From Meloidogyne chitwoodi (Eukaryota; Nematoda; Chromadorea; Rhabditida; Meloidogynidae): DNA of 64,000 nt. The stretch covers positions 1,054,001 through 1,118,000 of the forward strand of contig JACZZP010000003.1 in NCBI GenBank assembly GCA_015183035.1, in the 5' to 3' direction. The notes under the pieces were generated by a model. It worked only from the letters and a program-made list of their open reading frames with translations. It did no database searches and was not told the DNA's origin. The translations under genes were made by a program, and so were the position numbers. Below, one piece after another: positions 13,976-25,310 of the stretch (positions within the stretch are counted from its first letter, which is position 1; every line of letters starts with the position of its first letter).

Positions 13976-14065
13976 ATGCGTCGTAAGTGAAATTTACCGT
14001 AATCCGTAACCGTAATTTACCACCGTAAATCGTTACCGTAAACCGTAAGAACCGTAATTTTTTAA
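13976..14065. repeat. Degenerate CCGTAA-type short repeat
   Basis: Variants of ACCGTAA / CCGTAAT / CCGTAAA occur about every 8-13 bases (for example GTAACCGTAATT and ACCGTAAACCGTAAG). They mark the left edge of a 1.4-kb repeat-dense zone. Confidence 0.65.
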
Positions 14066-14079
14066 ATTTTATAATCCTG

Positions 14080-14310
14080 TTGCCAAAAATACCCCCTTTT
14101 TAGTGCCATTGGTGAAAATTTTGAAAATTTTTTACATCTCTATTGCAAAAAATTCCTTTTAGAGCCGCAGGTGAAAAATTTTAAAATTTTTAAACCTCTG
14201 TTGCCGAAAATTACACTTTTTTAGCGCCGCAGACAAAATTTTGAATAAAAATGAACGTTAGTTGCCAAAAATTCACCTTTTTTTAGTGATGCAATCGAAA
14301 ATATAAGACT
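14080..14310. repeat. Four-copy tandem repeat, about 60 bp period
   Basis: Units begin TTGCC/TTGCAAAAAT at 14080, 14143, 14201 and 14262, giving periods of 63, 58 and 61 bp. Each has the order TTGCCAAAAAT, CCTTTT, TAG(T/C)GCC, GGTGAAAATTTT. The copies are well diverged from one another. Confidence 0.7.
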
Positions 14311-14394
14311 TATTTTTATAATAGATTTAAAATTTTCAAAAAGAAAGAAAAATAAAAAACGAATTTTACAATGATATAACATAAAATATATTGT

Positions 14395-15150
14395 AAATAA
14401 TCGTAGACGTTGACGTATCTTGTAGACGTTAGCATACTCCTAGAACCTTGGCTCATAGAACTAACGCCTTAGCGTGGCTCCTAAGACACCAGTTTATTGA
14501 TCAAACGCCTTAGCTTAGCTCCTAAGACACCAGTTTATTGAACAAACGCCTTAGCTTAGCTCCTAAGACCTAAGTCTCTAGAACCAACGCCGTTAGCGTA
14601 GCTCGCCAAACCTTAGTCTCTAGAACCAACGCCGTTAGCGTTGCTCGCCAAACTTTGTCTCTAGAACCAACGCCGTTAGCGTAGCTCGCCAAACCTTAGT
14701 CTCAAGCACCACCGCCGTTAGCGTAGCTCATAGACCGTTGACGTTGCTCGTAGACGTTGACGTATCTTGTAGACGTTAGCATACTCCTAGAACCTTGGCT
14801 CATAGAACTAACGCCTTAGCGTGGCTCCTAAGACACCAGTTTATTGAACAAACGCCTTAGCTTAGCTCCTAAGACACCAGTTTATTGAACAAACGCCTTA
14901 GCTTAGCTCCTAAGACCTAAGTCTCTAGAACCAACGCCGTTAGCGTAGCTCGCCAAACCTTAGTCTCTAGAACCAACGCCGTTAGCGTAGCTCGCCAAAC
15001 CTTAGTCTCAAGCACCACAGCCGTTAGCGTAGCTCGCAAAACCTTGGCCCATAGGACAATCGCCGTTAGCGTAGCTCGTAGACCGTTGACGTTGCTCGTA
15101 GACGTTGGCGTATCTTGTAGACAGTTGGCGCTGTTCGTAGAACAGGAGTG
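14395..15150. repeat. Satellite array with about 42-bp units and a 347-bp higher-order period
   Basis: The basic unit of about 41-42 bp contains GCCGTTAGCGTAGCTCGCC and TAGTCTCTAGAACC. Related units with CCTTAGCTTAGCTCCTAAG and CACCAGTTTATTG lie between. A composite block beginning TCGTAGACGTTGACGTATCT at 14401 recurs at 14748 with the same order of sub-units, a period of 347 bp. The second block is followed by a degenerating third start near 15095. The array is far more GC-rich than its surroundings, and I find no open frame that explains it. Confidence 0.9.
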
Positions 15151-15279
15151 GTAAAATACGCTGTTTATATAGTATCAAACTTTTAAAAATTTACAGCCCC
15201 CATTTCTACTTTCTCCAATCAGTTTACTATAAAACTCGGACAAACATTTAGACTAACTACTCAATTATATATAAAAATA

Positions 15280-15390
15280 TTTATTCATTGACGAAAAGTC
15301 CGTTGACTTAAAGTCCATTGACAAAAATTATTGACGGATGGTCCGTTTACGTAAAGTCCGTTAACAAAAAGTCATGGAGCCATTATTAGT
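15280..15390. repeat. Short degenerate GTCCGTTGAC repeat
   Basis: Six to seven variants of (A/G)AAAGTCCGTTGACN spaced about 14-20 bp apart, ending 50 bp before the tryptophanyl-tRNA synthetase start codon. Sequence is unrelated to the satellite on its left, apart from shared GTTGAC words. Confidence 0.6.
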
Positions 15391-15442
15391 TTTCTGACAA
15401 TTAAAAAAATTTTAATTTAGCAAAGTGATTGACTTTATCATT

Positions 15443-17272
15443 ATGAGCTCATCTACACAGTTAGATCTCGATGATAAGAACTTTACTCCTTTGCCAAAGA
15501 ATCATGTTTCCTTAATAGAACTAACTCAAGATTTCGTTGATGAAAGAGAAGTAAAAGATGATATTGTTACTCCTTGGGATGTTAGTGCTACAAGCTCCAC
15601 CGGAATTGACTACGATAAACTTATCAGTTTGTATTTTATTAAATATATAGCAAAATGATTAACTTTTATTAGTATTAATTAAAAAATATTTGAAAAGAAA
15701 ATGTTCAATTTCTTTAGAACGTTTTGGCTGTAGTAAAGTCAACGATGAACTTGTTGTGCGCTTTGAGAAATTGACAGGACATAAAGCGCATCCTTTGCTT
15801 AAACGAGGAATTTTCTTTGCACATAGGTTTCTTTTTAAATAATTTCTTTTAACTTTTTACTGAAAGGATCAATAAAGTAAACATAGAATTATTAAATCTT
15901 TTGATATACTAAATTTAAATCACACTACTTAAATTAAAGCAGCAAGCGAATGATAGAAAAAATTTAACAAATATTTTATGAAAAATTTTAAGCTGAACGG
16001 AGCATGGCAATCCTTTGATGCATTTATTTATTTTTAAATTTTAGAGATTTTCATCAAATTCTGGACCGTTTTGAGCAGCATAAGCCATTTTATTTATATA
16101 CTGGGCGAGGGGCCAGCAGTGGAAGTTTGCATTTGGGACATTTGATACCCTTCTTTTTTACAAAAGCCTTACAAGATGCATTTAATGTTCCTTTAATAAT
16201 TCAGGTTTTTTAATTTAATAAAATTTATCATATAACACCTAAACTTTTAAATTAAAAAGTTAACGGATGATGAGAAATTTCTTTGGAAAGATTTAACATT
16301 GGAAGAATCAAAGAAGCTAGCTTTACAAAATATTAAGGATATTGTTTCTGTTGGTTTTGATCCAAAAAAAACTTTTATTTTTATCAATTCAGAATATATG
16401 CGGTATTCTTATTCATTTTCTATTAAATAGAAAAAATTTTTAGTTCAGCTTTTTATAAAAATATTCTTCGTATTTGGAAAGTAGTAACAAATAATCAAGC
16501 ACGTGCTATTTTTGGTTTTACTGGAGAAGATTCAATTGGAAAAATTGCATTTCCAGCGATACAGGCTGCACCATGTTTTAGTAGTAGTTTTCCTGAAATT
16601 TTTAATGGACGCCACGATATTCCTTGTTTAATTCCTTGTGCTATAGACCAGGTATATTTTTATAATTTTTTAAATAAAATATTTTATCAAAGGATCCTTT
16701 CTTTCGAATGTGCCGTGATGCAGCACCTCGCCTAAAATGTCCTAAACCGTCATTACTCTCAAGTAATTTTCTTCCATCGTTACAAGGTGGTCAAAGCAAA
16801 ATGGCTGCTAGTGATGCAAATTCTTGTATTTATATTGATGATTCACCAAAGCAAATAAAAACAAAGGTTTTAATTAATAATTTTTTTAAGGGCATTTTAA
16901 GGATTAAATAATTTTAAATTCTTTAGATAAATAAGTATGCCTTTAGTGGTGGACGTGATACAATTGAAGAACACCGAAAATATGGGGGAAACTGCGACAT
17001 CGATATTTCATATCAATTTCTGCGATTTTTCCTTGAAGATGAACAGAAATTGGAACAAATACGAGAGGCTAGTTATTTTAATTATTTTCTCTTATTTTTC
17101 TTTAAATTAGGATTATACAAGTGGTAAAATGCTTTCCGGTGAGATGAAGAAAATAGCGATTGATTTGGTACAAAATATTATAGGAAAACTTCAAGAAAGA
17201 CGTAAAGAAATAAAAAATGATTTTATAGTTGAATTTACTACACCCAGAAAATTGGATGCCTACGATTTTTGA
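15443..17272 (+). CDS. wars-1: Cytosolic tryptophan--tRNA ligase
   Basis: Class I aminoacyl-tRNA synthetase that charges tRNA-Trp in the cytosol. The protein has [20 protein letters not shown] near the start, [20 protein letters not shown] (the HIGH-type ATP site), [17 protein letters not shown], and [14 protein letters not shown]. The KMSKS loop region reads QSKMAASD. It ends [14 protein letters not shown] and [12 protein letters not shown]. Seven or more short introns are present. The ATG at 15443 is chosen because it follows an acceptor-like TTTAATTTAG at 15420 with no earlier ATG in frame. The N-terminus is short and lacks the WHEP domain of vertebrate WARS1. The second residue of the usual KMSAS is replaced: KMAAS here. 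The gene is convergent with ric-8. Confidence 0.95.
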
Positions 17273-17569
17273 ATAGAGAATATTGTTTTATTATAATTGT
17301 TGGTTGTTAAAATGTGATCCCAATGGAATTGTTCTAAATCTTATCCTGTTCAATCTAATCTTGTTATACCATAAGTCCGAAATTTCTCTGTACTCAATTC
17401 TTTTGAACAAAATGTTTTATATTGTGGTAATTAAATCAAATTTTTGTTTTGAATTAATAGAGTGGGAGATCAAAGTGTTGGTTAGAAACGGGGTAGAAAA
17501 ATAAACTAAAATGCGAAAGGATGTGAGATATTTTTGAACTTTCTGGGTTATTTTTAGAATAAAGTAAAA

Positions 17570-20234
17570 TTAATCGCTATCATTATCTTTCTCAGATTTT
17601 TCCACATCTTTTATTAACTCTGCAACGTGTTTCACTTGTCTAACTCGTCCGTCTTCATCGACTGTACCCGGAGAAATTATACCTTGATCCATTAATTTAT
17701 CCATAGCATTGACAAGTTTTATTGCCTCATATTCCTTCTGTTCATCGCTCATAGATTCAAACTGACGGCGTAACTCTTCCATTTGACCGACTGGTGGGAT
17801 GAAGCCAGTCACGGGATTTACCCTAAAAATGAGTGAAAACTACTATAATAATTAATTCAAATTCTTACTCATTTTCAACTTCCTTGTAGCCTTCGGTTTC
17901 CGAATCTTCACTGTCAGATGGATGTCTTGGTGTCAAAGCACTTCCAAGCATTCCGCGATCGGCTAACAATCCCGCAGCATGTCCAAATCCAGTGTATTTG
18001 ATTAAACGTCCGACTACCCAAAAAAGTAAAATAATTTAATAAAATTAAACATACCTGAACGCTTACAAAGCACAAATAAAAAATCTGATGAAGCATTAGA
18101 TAGTGCGCCAATTGATGAAATTAACCTAACAAGTTTATTTCTGAAAGAAGAACCAACATCCGGACGATGTTTCACATCCTCAGCCGTTAAAGGAGGAATA
18201 ACCTAAAAAAACCGAATTTTAAAAAATATATAGTATTATTCTATGTACCAAGGCACATTCATAGGCTTTAAAAAATTTAAAAGAAATTTTCAGTTAATAA
18301 ACCTTGTTTTAAAAATGTAAAGTCAAAAATAAATCACTTTTAAGCGGCAAAAACGTCTTGCAACTTTATGATTCGTACAAAGAGTGGTCAACATTCTCAA
18401 GAACATAACAAGATGTTCACTAAACGCAGGAGCATTTCTTTTCTCGTACTTTAAATTTTTTAATAAATGCAAGGAATAATTCATAAAGGATTAGCAATCA
18501 CCCTGCTATCGAATTAACTCGTAGATCGCTTCAATATAAAAATTAAAAAGGAAAGATAAAAGAATAGATTTTTATTTCCTTTTTCCATGAAAGTTCCACT
18601 TTTCATAAATCTCCTTAATGCAACTTGATGTTATTTGATACATTTTTATGTTAAATAAATTTTAGATAATTATATGTCCGATCTATAGAGTAATTCGATC
18701 AACATTTTCAACGGGTGGAGCCATTAATAAAACCTGATCAATATGCTCCTCTAATGTTTTAAGCAATGTGTCCAAAAAACGAATATCATAACCATCAAAC
18801 GTACTTTTATTGATAATTGTCGGATCTTCAACCTAAAGGAATTAAAAATATTTGGATATTTTTTTCTTAACCTTGGGACAAAGCGATAACAAAGTATTAG
18901 GAATAGTAGCCATAAAATTAATTGCATTTTGTTTAATTTCAATATCAAGATACGAATTTTGTATAACAAGTGCACATTCATTTGCACATAATTGAATAAT
19001 TGTGTTCTAACAAATTAAAAAAAAAAAAATAATTTAAAAATAATTTTTAATCACCGAATCTAATAGTTGTTGTTGTTGATAGACTGTTTGATGGTAAAAA
19101 TTAAATAAAATTAGTAATGTCTCATTTATGGATGGACGAATAAAAGAAGTAATTTCTGAAAGAGATGGATTTTTCATTAATCTATCATTTGCATTAGCAA
19201 GAATTTGTTGAAAAATTTTTATTTTATTAGCATCATTTAAGCAATCTATCTGTTAAAAAATAAAATTTAGAGACGGTGCGAGATTTTGTCAAATATTTTG
19301 CATTAATAAAATGAAAACAAAGTTGCGCAAATTTAAATTTTTAAGCATCATTCAATCAAAAAAGAAATAAAATTTTTATTCTAAAAAATATACCTGCAAT
19401 TGTCTTTCTTGTGCACTTACAACGAAAACAATTTTCATGTCTAATAAAAGAAGTTCTTCTAAATCTTCTGTAGTCCAATTATTAAGGTAGGAAAATTTAT
19501 TATTATCGTTATCTTTTGAAAACAGAATCTGCGTTTGTCCTCTAAAAACAGGACTAATAAAAGAAATTCTAGAAAGCAATAAATTGAAATTATTTTTTCT
19601 AAAATACTAAAAATTAAGAAAAATAGTTTTACTAAAAATACATAAAATGTGATCGTGACATTGAAGAATTATATAAAAAATTAACTAAACATTTGTTTGC
19701 CTCAATTATAACTGAAAAATGAAAAAACATTAAACAAAAATATTTTAAAAGAACCCTTTGCAGAACTTTTTAAGTTAACTTCATTTTGATCCAAAAATGT
19801 TATGTTTAATAATTTTAATAGAACAGAAGACATATAATTAGATTCACCTAATCGTTTATCGCGTAAACAAATTCGTAGAAAATTCAAACGAATAATTGCT
19901 GAATTCTCAGATTCAATCATTTTTGTATTAAAATCTTTTGGAAAGATGAATGATGGAAATACCTTAAATAAGAAAAATCTAAATTTTCCGTTTAAAGATA
20001 AATAATTTATAGCAAAAAATTAATATATAAATATACTAATTAGTATTCTTCTTTTAAAATACATATATAAAATACCTGTTTTGCATCGTCACATACAATT
20101 GGAGACATTTTTGCTGGATGTTTGCTAATTATTTGAGTAAGTTCTGTATTTAAAATATCACTGCCTAGACCAAGTTCTGTCCATTTTGCAATTACCTCAG
20201 AAGTGATCGAATAAATATCCTCACTGATAGACAT
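17570..20234 (-). CDS. ric-8: RIC-8 / synembryn, G-alpha chaperone and exchange factor
   Basis: RIC-8 proteins fold and activate heterotrimeric G-alpha subunits in the cytoplasm; in nematodes they act in synaptic transmission and embryonic spindle positioning. The N-terminus is MSISEDIYSITSEV (start at 20234). The C-terminal half is diagnostic: VIPPLTAEDVKHRPDVG, FRNKLVRLISSIGA, DFLFVLCKRS, LIKYTGFGHAAGLLADRGM, an acidic Ser-rich stretch with SDSEDSETEGYKEV, NPVTGFIPP, and MSDEQKEYEAIKLVNAMDKL. This matches the armadillo-like fold and regulatory tail of RIC-8A. About nine exons with mostly 40-60 bp introns were seen. An acceptor-like ATCATTTTAG lies just upstream of the start, and the NDUFV3-like stop is only 145 bp upstream on the same strand, so the gene is probably the second in an operon. 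Confidence 0.93.
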
Positions 20235-20379
20235 TTTACTATAAAAACTAAAATGATAAAGTGACAACAATTGAGATATTAAGAGAATAAAACAAATATT
20301 TACAATGTAGGTTTTTTATTTTTCTTATTTAAAAAAAATTAAACAATGCTTATACAAATATCCTAATCAAGCTAAAAAA

Positions 20380-20741
20380 TTATTTGCTTGTATTGAATGT
20401 AGGTTCTGCATCTGGCTGCTTATTTGAGGGCTGTGGTGCGCGAAACTTTTGGAGTTCACACTGAAATGTAAAAAAAAATAAAAATTTAAAGATTAAAAAG
20501 TTACTTCAATGTCATAATAAGTGTCTTTGTTGAAATGTAAATAATCAGCACATTTATAATCATTAAATGACTGTTTATTATTCTCTCCAATTTTCTTTAA
20601 TTTTATTGCATGTTCAATTCCAGTGGAAGTACCGGCTCCAGGCAACTCATTGTTACTAACCAAAAAACGAACATCCGCAGCCAAAAATAAATGGTGTCGC
20701 AATTTTAATAACTTCAAAGAAAAATTTGGCAAATGATGCAT
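20380..20741 (-). CDS. NDUFV3: NADH:ubiquinone oxidoreductase subunit NDUFV3-like
   Basis: Small accessory subunit of mitochondrial complex I, bound near the flavoprotein NDUFV1/NDUFV2. There are two exons, 20505-20741 and 20380-20460, with a 44-bp intron; the joined frame gives 105 residues. The C-terminal pattern CADYLHFNKDTYYDIE followed by LQKFRAPQPS is the conserved end of NDUFV3 (compare the family's Y-x-D-x-E-x-x-K-F-R-x-P-Q-P-S). The N-terminus, basic and hydrophobic with MHHLPNFSLKLLKLRHHLF, suits a mitochondrial targeting peptide. An acceptor-like AAATTTTTAG lies about 25 bp upstream of the ATG. It is the first gene of a likely two-gene operon with ric-8. Identity rests mainly on the C-terminal 30 residues. 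Confidence 0.75.
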
Positions 20742-21100
20742 TGGAGAAAATATTTTTTTAAGCCTAAAAATTTAAGAATGACCTTCTTATCATAAAATTT
20801 AGAGTTTCCATAACAACAGATACAAGATCTGTCTTACGGGAAAATGCTATCTTCATACACTCTCCTTTTTATGCATCTCTGACCGACACTTACAATGTGG
20901 ATCACGCGAGGTAGATCACGATTGGTCGCGGCAAATTGGTTGCTAGCCGATTGTTGAGGTCTGCGACCAATCGGATGTCACACACTGCCCCGATTTAAAA
21001 TTTTTATTTTTCATCATTTTGTTCTTTAGATAATTTATACTGATTTTTAATTTAGATTTTATTTACAATTTTCCTTTTCTTTTTTATTAGCGAATAAGGA
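20742..21100. promoter_or_regulatory. Bidirectional promoter with inverted CCAAT boxes
   Basis: This 360-bp gap separates two divergent transcription units. CGATTGGTCGC at 20919-20929 is matched exactly by its reverse complement GCGACCAATCG at 20963-20973. Between them are AATTGGTTGC and GCCGATTGTT, further CCAAT-like words. The core is much more GC-rich than the flanks. CCAAT pairs of this kind are known binding sites of NF-Y in shared promoters of housekeeping genes; use here is inferred. Confidence 0.6.
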
Positions 21101-23117
21101 ATGCCTAAAATAAATGTCAGATGTGGATCGACTGTACTTGCTGTTGACGTTGATTTAAATGAGTCGCCAATGCTGTTAAAAGCACAGCTTTTTGCTCTGA
21201 CTGAAATCCCTCCAGAGAGGCAAAAATTGTTGGTTAAGGTAAGCAGTTTAAATTAACTTTGTTTATAGACTTTACTATAATTTTTTAAATTTTGTTCTTT
21301 AAGGGAAAGGCAATAGGGGACGAAAATTGGAGTGGAATTGCCATGAAGGATGGCTCTACGATTATGCTTATGGGAGGGACTGCTTTAGCAACTAAACCAA
21401 GCATTATTGATGAAAAAAATTTAGATATTAATAACGAATCTACAGATCAGAAAGCCAAAATCGAAACTCAAATTGTTTTACCGGCTGGTTTGGCAAACCT
21501 GGGGAATACATGCTATATGAATGCGACGCTTCAGTGCTTTAAAGTGAGATTTATCGTTTATAGTTATTAAATTTTTGTTCAGACGATCCCTGAGTTAAAT
21601 GTTGCGATAAAAAAATACACATCTGGTCCTAACGGCAATTCACATGCAGCTGATATCACAAAAATGCTTAAGAAGGTATGAAACTAATGGTTTCTTCCAA
21701 AACTTTATATTTTTATAATTAGTTATATGAACAAATGGATTCCGGTGCCTCAAAACCTCGTATTATTGCAGCTGATTTAACTGAATCAGATCAGACAACA
21801 ACTGTGACGCCATTAATGTTTTTACACGTCCTTCACACTATTTTTCCACAATTTCAACTAGGTGAACAACAAGATGCGAATGAATGTTTTTGTGAATTGC
21901 TACGTTTAATTACTGATGAACTGGTTGTTTGTTTTGACAATGAAAATACGTGTACTTTGAATAATGAAAACGAAGCTGGTAATGAAAACCGAATTCGTTT
22001 GAAGAAATTTTTTGAGATAAAATATAAAGTCAAAACCAAATGTTTGGAAGAGAGTTGTAATGAAGAAGTGCAAATAAGTGAGGAGACTTCTTACCAGGTA
22101 AGGGAAAATCGCAAGAGGAGTCTGATTTAAAATTCTAGGCAAGTTGTTTTCTCAACCAATCCGTGCGTTATATACAATCAGGCATTAAACTTAAAATGGT
22201 TGAAGAAATTGAAAAACAATCAGAAGAACTAGGCCGCAATGCAATGTATCAGAAGAGTTCGCTTATTGATAGACTTCCTGCATATTTGCCTGTACAAATT
22301 GTACGCTTTTTCTTCAAGGAAAAAGAACACGTCAGTTTTTTTTTATTAACAATAAGATATATAACCACTAGAAATATGTTTGTAATTTAGATCAACGCAA
22401 AAATACTTAAGGACGTTAAATTCCCAATGGTTTTGGATATGTACGATACATGCACACCAGAACTGCAAGAAAAGTTGAAACCGGCGCGTCAACAGCTCAA
22501 TGTAGTTATTTTTATAATTTCTATACATAAATAAAGTTTTTACAGAAATTTGAGGAAACACGAATGGAAATGTTACGCCAAGCAAAGTTAGCTGAAGACC
22601 CTTCTACAGAAAAAATTTGTTTAAAGCCAAAAGGGTTTTATCCAAACACTTTTGCCGATGATGTTGGATCAAACAATAGTGGATTTTATGAGCTGAAGGT
22701 TAAAAGAAAATTTAAATTCGTTTTAAATCTCATACATTTTTAGGCTTTAATTACTCATAAAGGCCGGGCAAGTGATTCGGGTCATTACGTTGCTTGGGTG
22801 CGCATTGGTGATGGAGATGACGATGGAGAAGTGGACACAAAGAATATCAATCAGGAAAATGCAGGAAATTCTAAATGGGCGGCATGTGATGATACAGATG
22901 TTTACCCAGTATCTGAAGCAGAAATTCTTAAATTGTCTGGTGGTGGCGATTGGCATTGTAAATTTTATAAAATCATTAAAAAATTATTTTTTGCGGAAGA
23001 GGAAAACGAATGAAGAAATAAATTCGTTAAATCAAGTGCTCGTCCAATTTAAAAAATTATCTCCTTTCAGGTGCCTATGTTCTCTTGTATGGACCGAAGA
23101 AAATCCCAATGTTATGA
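21101..23117 (+). CDS. usp-14: Ubiquitin carboxyl-terminal hydrolase 14 (proteasome-bound)
   Basis: Cysteine protease of the USP family that trims ubiquitin from substrates docked at the 26S proteasome. The N-terminal 75 residues form a ubiquitin-like domain (starts MPKINVRCGSTVLAVDVDLN, ends GSTIMLMGG), the proteasome-binding part of USP14/Ubp6. The catalytic domain has the Cys box LPAGLANLGNTCYMNATLQC and QQDANECFCELLRLI. The His box is YELKALITHKGRASDSGHYV and the C-terminus is AYVLLYGPKKIPML. Splitting the last exon (23071-23117) from the main one restores the usual WHxAYVLLYG ending. The start is set by the ATG ten bases after an acceptor-like TTTTTTATTAG, a probable trans-splice site. 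All catalytic residues are present, so the enzyme looks active. Confidence 0.96.
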
Positions 23118-23322
23118 TGGATTGGTATTTTAATGTGTGCTCATTTTTAATGTATTTTATAAAAGATAAATTATGAATAAAAAATTTAAAGATTTTATTT
23201 CAGAATTTTAATTAAATTGAGGATTATTTTTTATATATAATACAATTTTATGTTACTCTGCGAGTTCTAATTTTTATTTCACTCATTTGTAGTTGCAAAT
23301 AAATTTAAAAAAAGTTTAAACT

Positions 23323-25310
23323 TTATTTTGAAAGAATTAAAAAAAATGTAAAAAGTAGAAAAACTATATCAAAATGGAAATATTCCATAAAGCAAATATT
23401 TATTCCTTTTCTCTCAAAATATTGTTTTCTTTTTGTTTTACTTTTCCGTATAATCCTTCTAATCCGAAATTCTCCTTCATCTAATCCATAAATTGGCCGA
23501 TCAGTAAATATTTGTTGTAATTTTTCTACGCGTTCCCCGTATTTTGGATTATTAATAAGTTCTTTTATGGCCGAGTACAACTTTTCAGCATCGGTATCAA
23601 ACTAAACATATTCAAGAAATAAAAATTTTATAAAAATTAAACGTGTTCAAAATAATACCATACCTTACTCAATGCAATCCCTATTCCAAATTTTAAAAGC
23701 ATATGAGTATTATGGTTCTGTTCAGCAAAAATAGGCATTGCAAGCATTGGAGTCTTTGAACATAATGATTCTTTAACACTAAAAATTAATAAAATTATAT
23801 TTGCGTAATTTATTAATTTCCTCACCTTTTTAATCCTCCATGTGTTAAGAACACTCGTGTCTTAGGATGTGCTAATATATCTAATTGTGGTGCCCATTCA
23901 ACGATTCTGATATGTTGAGGTGGTCTTTCACGTGATTCTAAAAATTTTTCTGAGCCCTTAAATGCAACAATAATTCGATAATCGTCAAGTTTTGAAAAAG
24001 CCGTAAAAAAAGCTTCAATAATGTGAGGGGGTGCACGGCCCAAGGCAATTGCTGTGCCAAAAGCCACATAAATAGTTCCTTAAAAATTGGAATTTAGGAA
24101 ATATTACTCGGATATTTTTTTTAAAGTTTTCACCCTTTGATTTGGGATTTTCAACAAAATTTAGATAATCTTCAGATAATTTTGAAGACTTTTCGCAGTG
24201 CTCGCCAATTCTAAATACTTCAGAAACCTCTAAAATAATTTTAAAAAATTATTAAATCAATTTTTATTAAAATATACCAGGTTGAGGAAAACCTAAAAAT
24301 TCAATTGAATCCACCGTTGCAGCTGAGCTTTTAGTAATAAATTCAGCGAAATTAAAATTTCTTCCCTCATTTATTCGAGTAAATATTGGATTAATAAAAT
24401 AATCTGTTTAATTATTTTTAAAATTTATTTTATTTTTTTATTAAAAAAACAAACCAGTAAATGGTGTTGCCATAAAATCACCAATTCCTTCTAGACTGTG
24501 AATTAATCTATGGTAAAAAAAGTTAGGATCAAAACCATCGTTTGCACCATTTCCAGGAGTAGGGGAAAATGGATGTGGATGTGTTGCCCAATTTTGAGCT
24601 AAAAAAATTAATTTAAAAAATAATAATATAAATTAATTAATTTACATATAGCTTTTGCCCATGCCAAAGTACTCATAATCATAGATGTTGATACAATAAC
24701 ATAAGGAACATCATCCCTTTCATTTAATAAATTAGCAATAGAATAACCATGTGAATTAAATAATTCTGCTACAATAACTAAATCCCATTTTGTATTTATT
24801 ATTTGAGTAAACTAAATAAATAATTAAATTTAATTAAAATATTTATTATAATTTTACTTTTTCTGAATTATTTGTAATAACATTATTAATTACTTCTCCC
24901 ATCGTTTTATAAACTATAGGAAGAAGAGGAGAATGCATTGTATATCCCCATATAATTTTTGTAAATTTTATTACTCTTTCATCATCATCTGGAATAATAT
25001 CAAAAGGAATATTTATAAGAGAAACATTTGTAGCATATTTTTCAGGTTTTAATTTTGAATTAATATTTAAAATATATATATGATGACCAGCATTTGCCAA
25101 ACTAAAAAATAAAAATAAAATATTTTAATAAAAATATTTTTTTTTAACTAACTGATTAATAAATGGAAGTAATGAACGTAAATGACTTTGAGAATCTATT
25201 GCATATGTTACAAGAATTTTATAAGGTTTTTCTTCTGTTTTAGTAAATGAAATAAATAAAAGAAGAAAATAAGTTGTAATTATTCCAAAAATAATAATAA
25301 TATTTTTCAT
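23323..25310 (-). CDS. UDP-glycosyltransferase (UGT), copy 1
   Basis: Membrane-anchored enzyme of the endoplasmic reticulum that transfers sugar from a UDP-sugar to small lipophilic acceptors (detoxification). Signal peptide: MKNIIIIFGIITTYFLLLFI. The acceptor-binding N-domain is spread over several short exons. The donor-binding C-domain has the UGT signature WAPQLDILAHPKTRVFLTHG with GGLK-SVKESLCSKTPMLAM and PIFAEQNHNTH. The C-terminus has a basic stretch and a hydrophobic segment (FHFDIVFLLFTFFLIL), matching the usual single membrane anchor and short tail. Exon 1 ends in phase 2 (CA before GTTAGT) and exon 2 ends in phase 0 at GAAAAA before GTAAAA; copy 2 has the same phases. The gene is convergent with usp-14 and in tandem with copy 2. 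Confidence 0.93.

Noticed and set aside
14395..15150. CRISPR-like array
   Set aside because: Units are contiguous without unique spacers, lie in a nematode nuclear region and show satellite-type higher-order structure.
22747..23176. Alternative overlapping frames in the last part of usp-14
   Set aside because: They are out-of-frame shadows of the spliced catalytic domain; the His box and the AYVLLYG ending fix the real frame.
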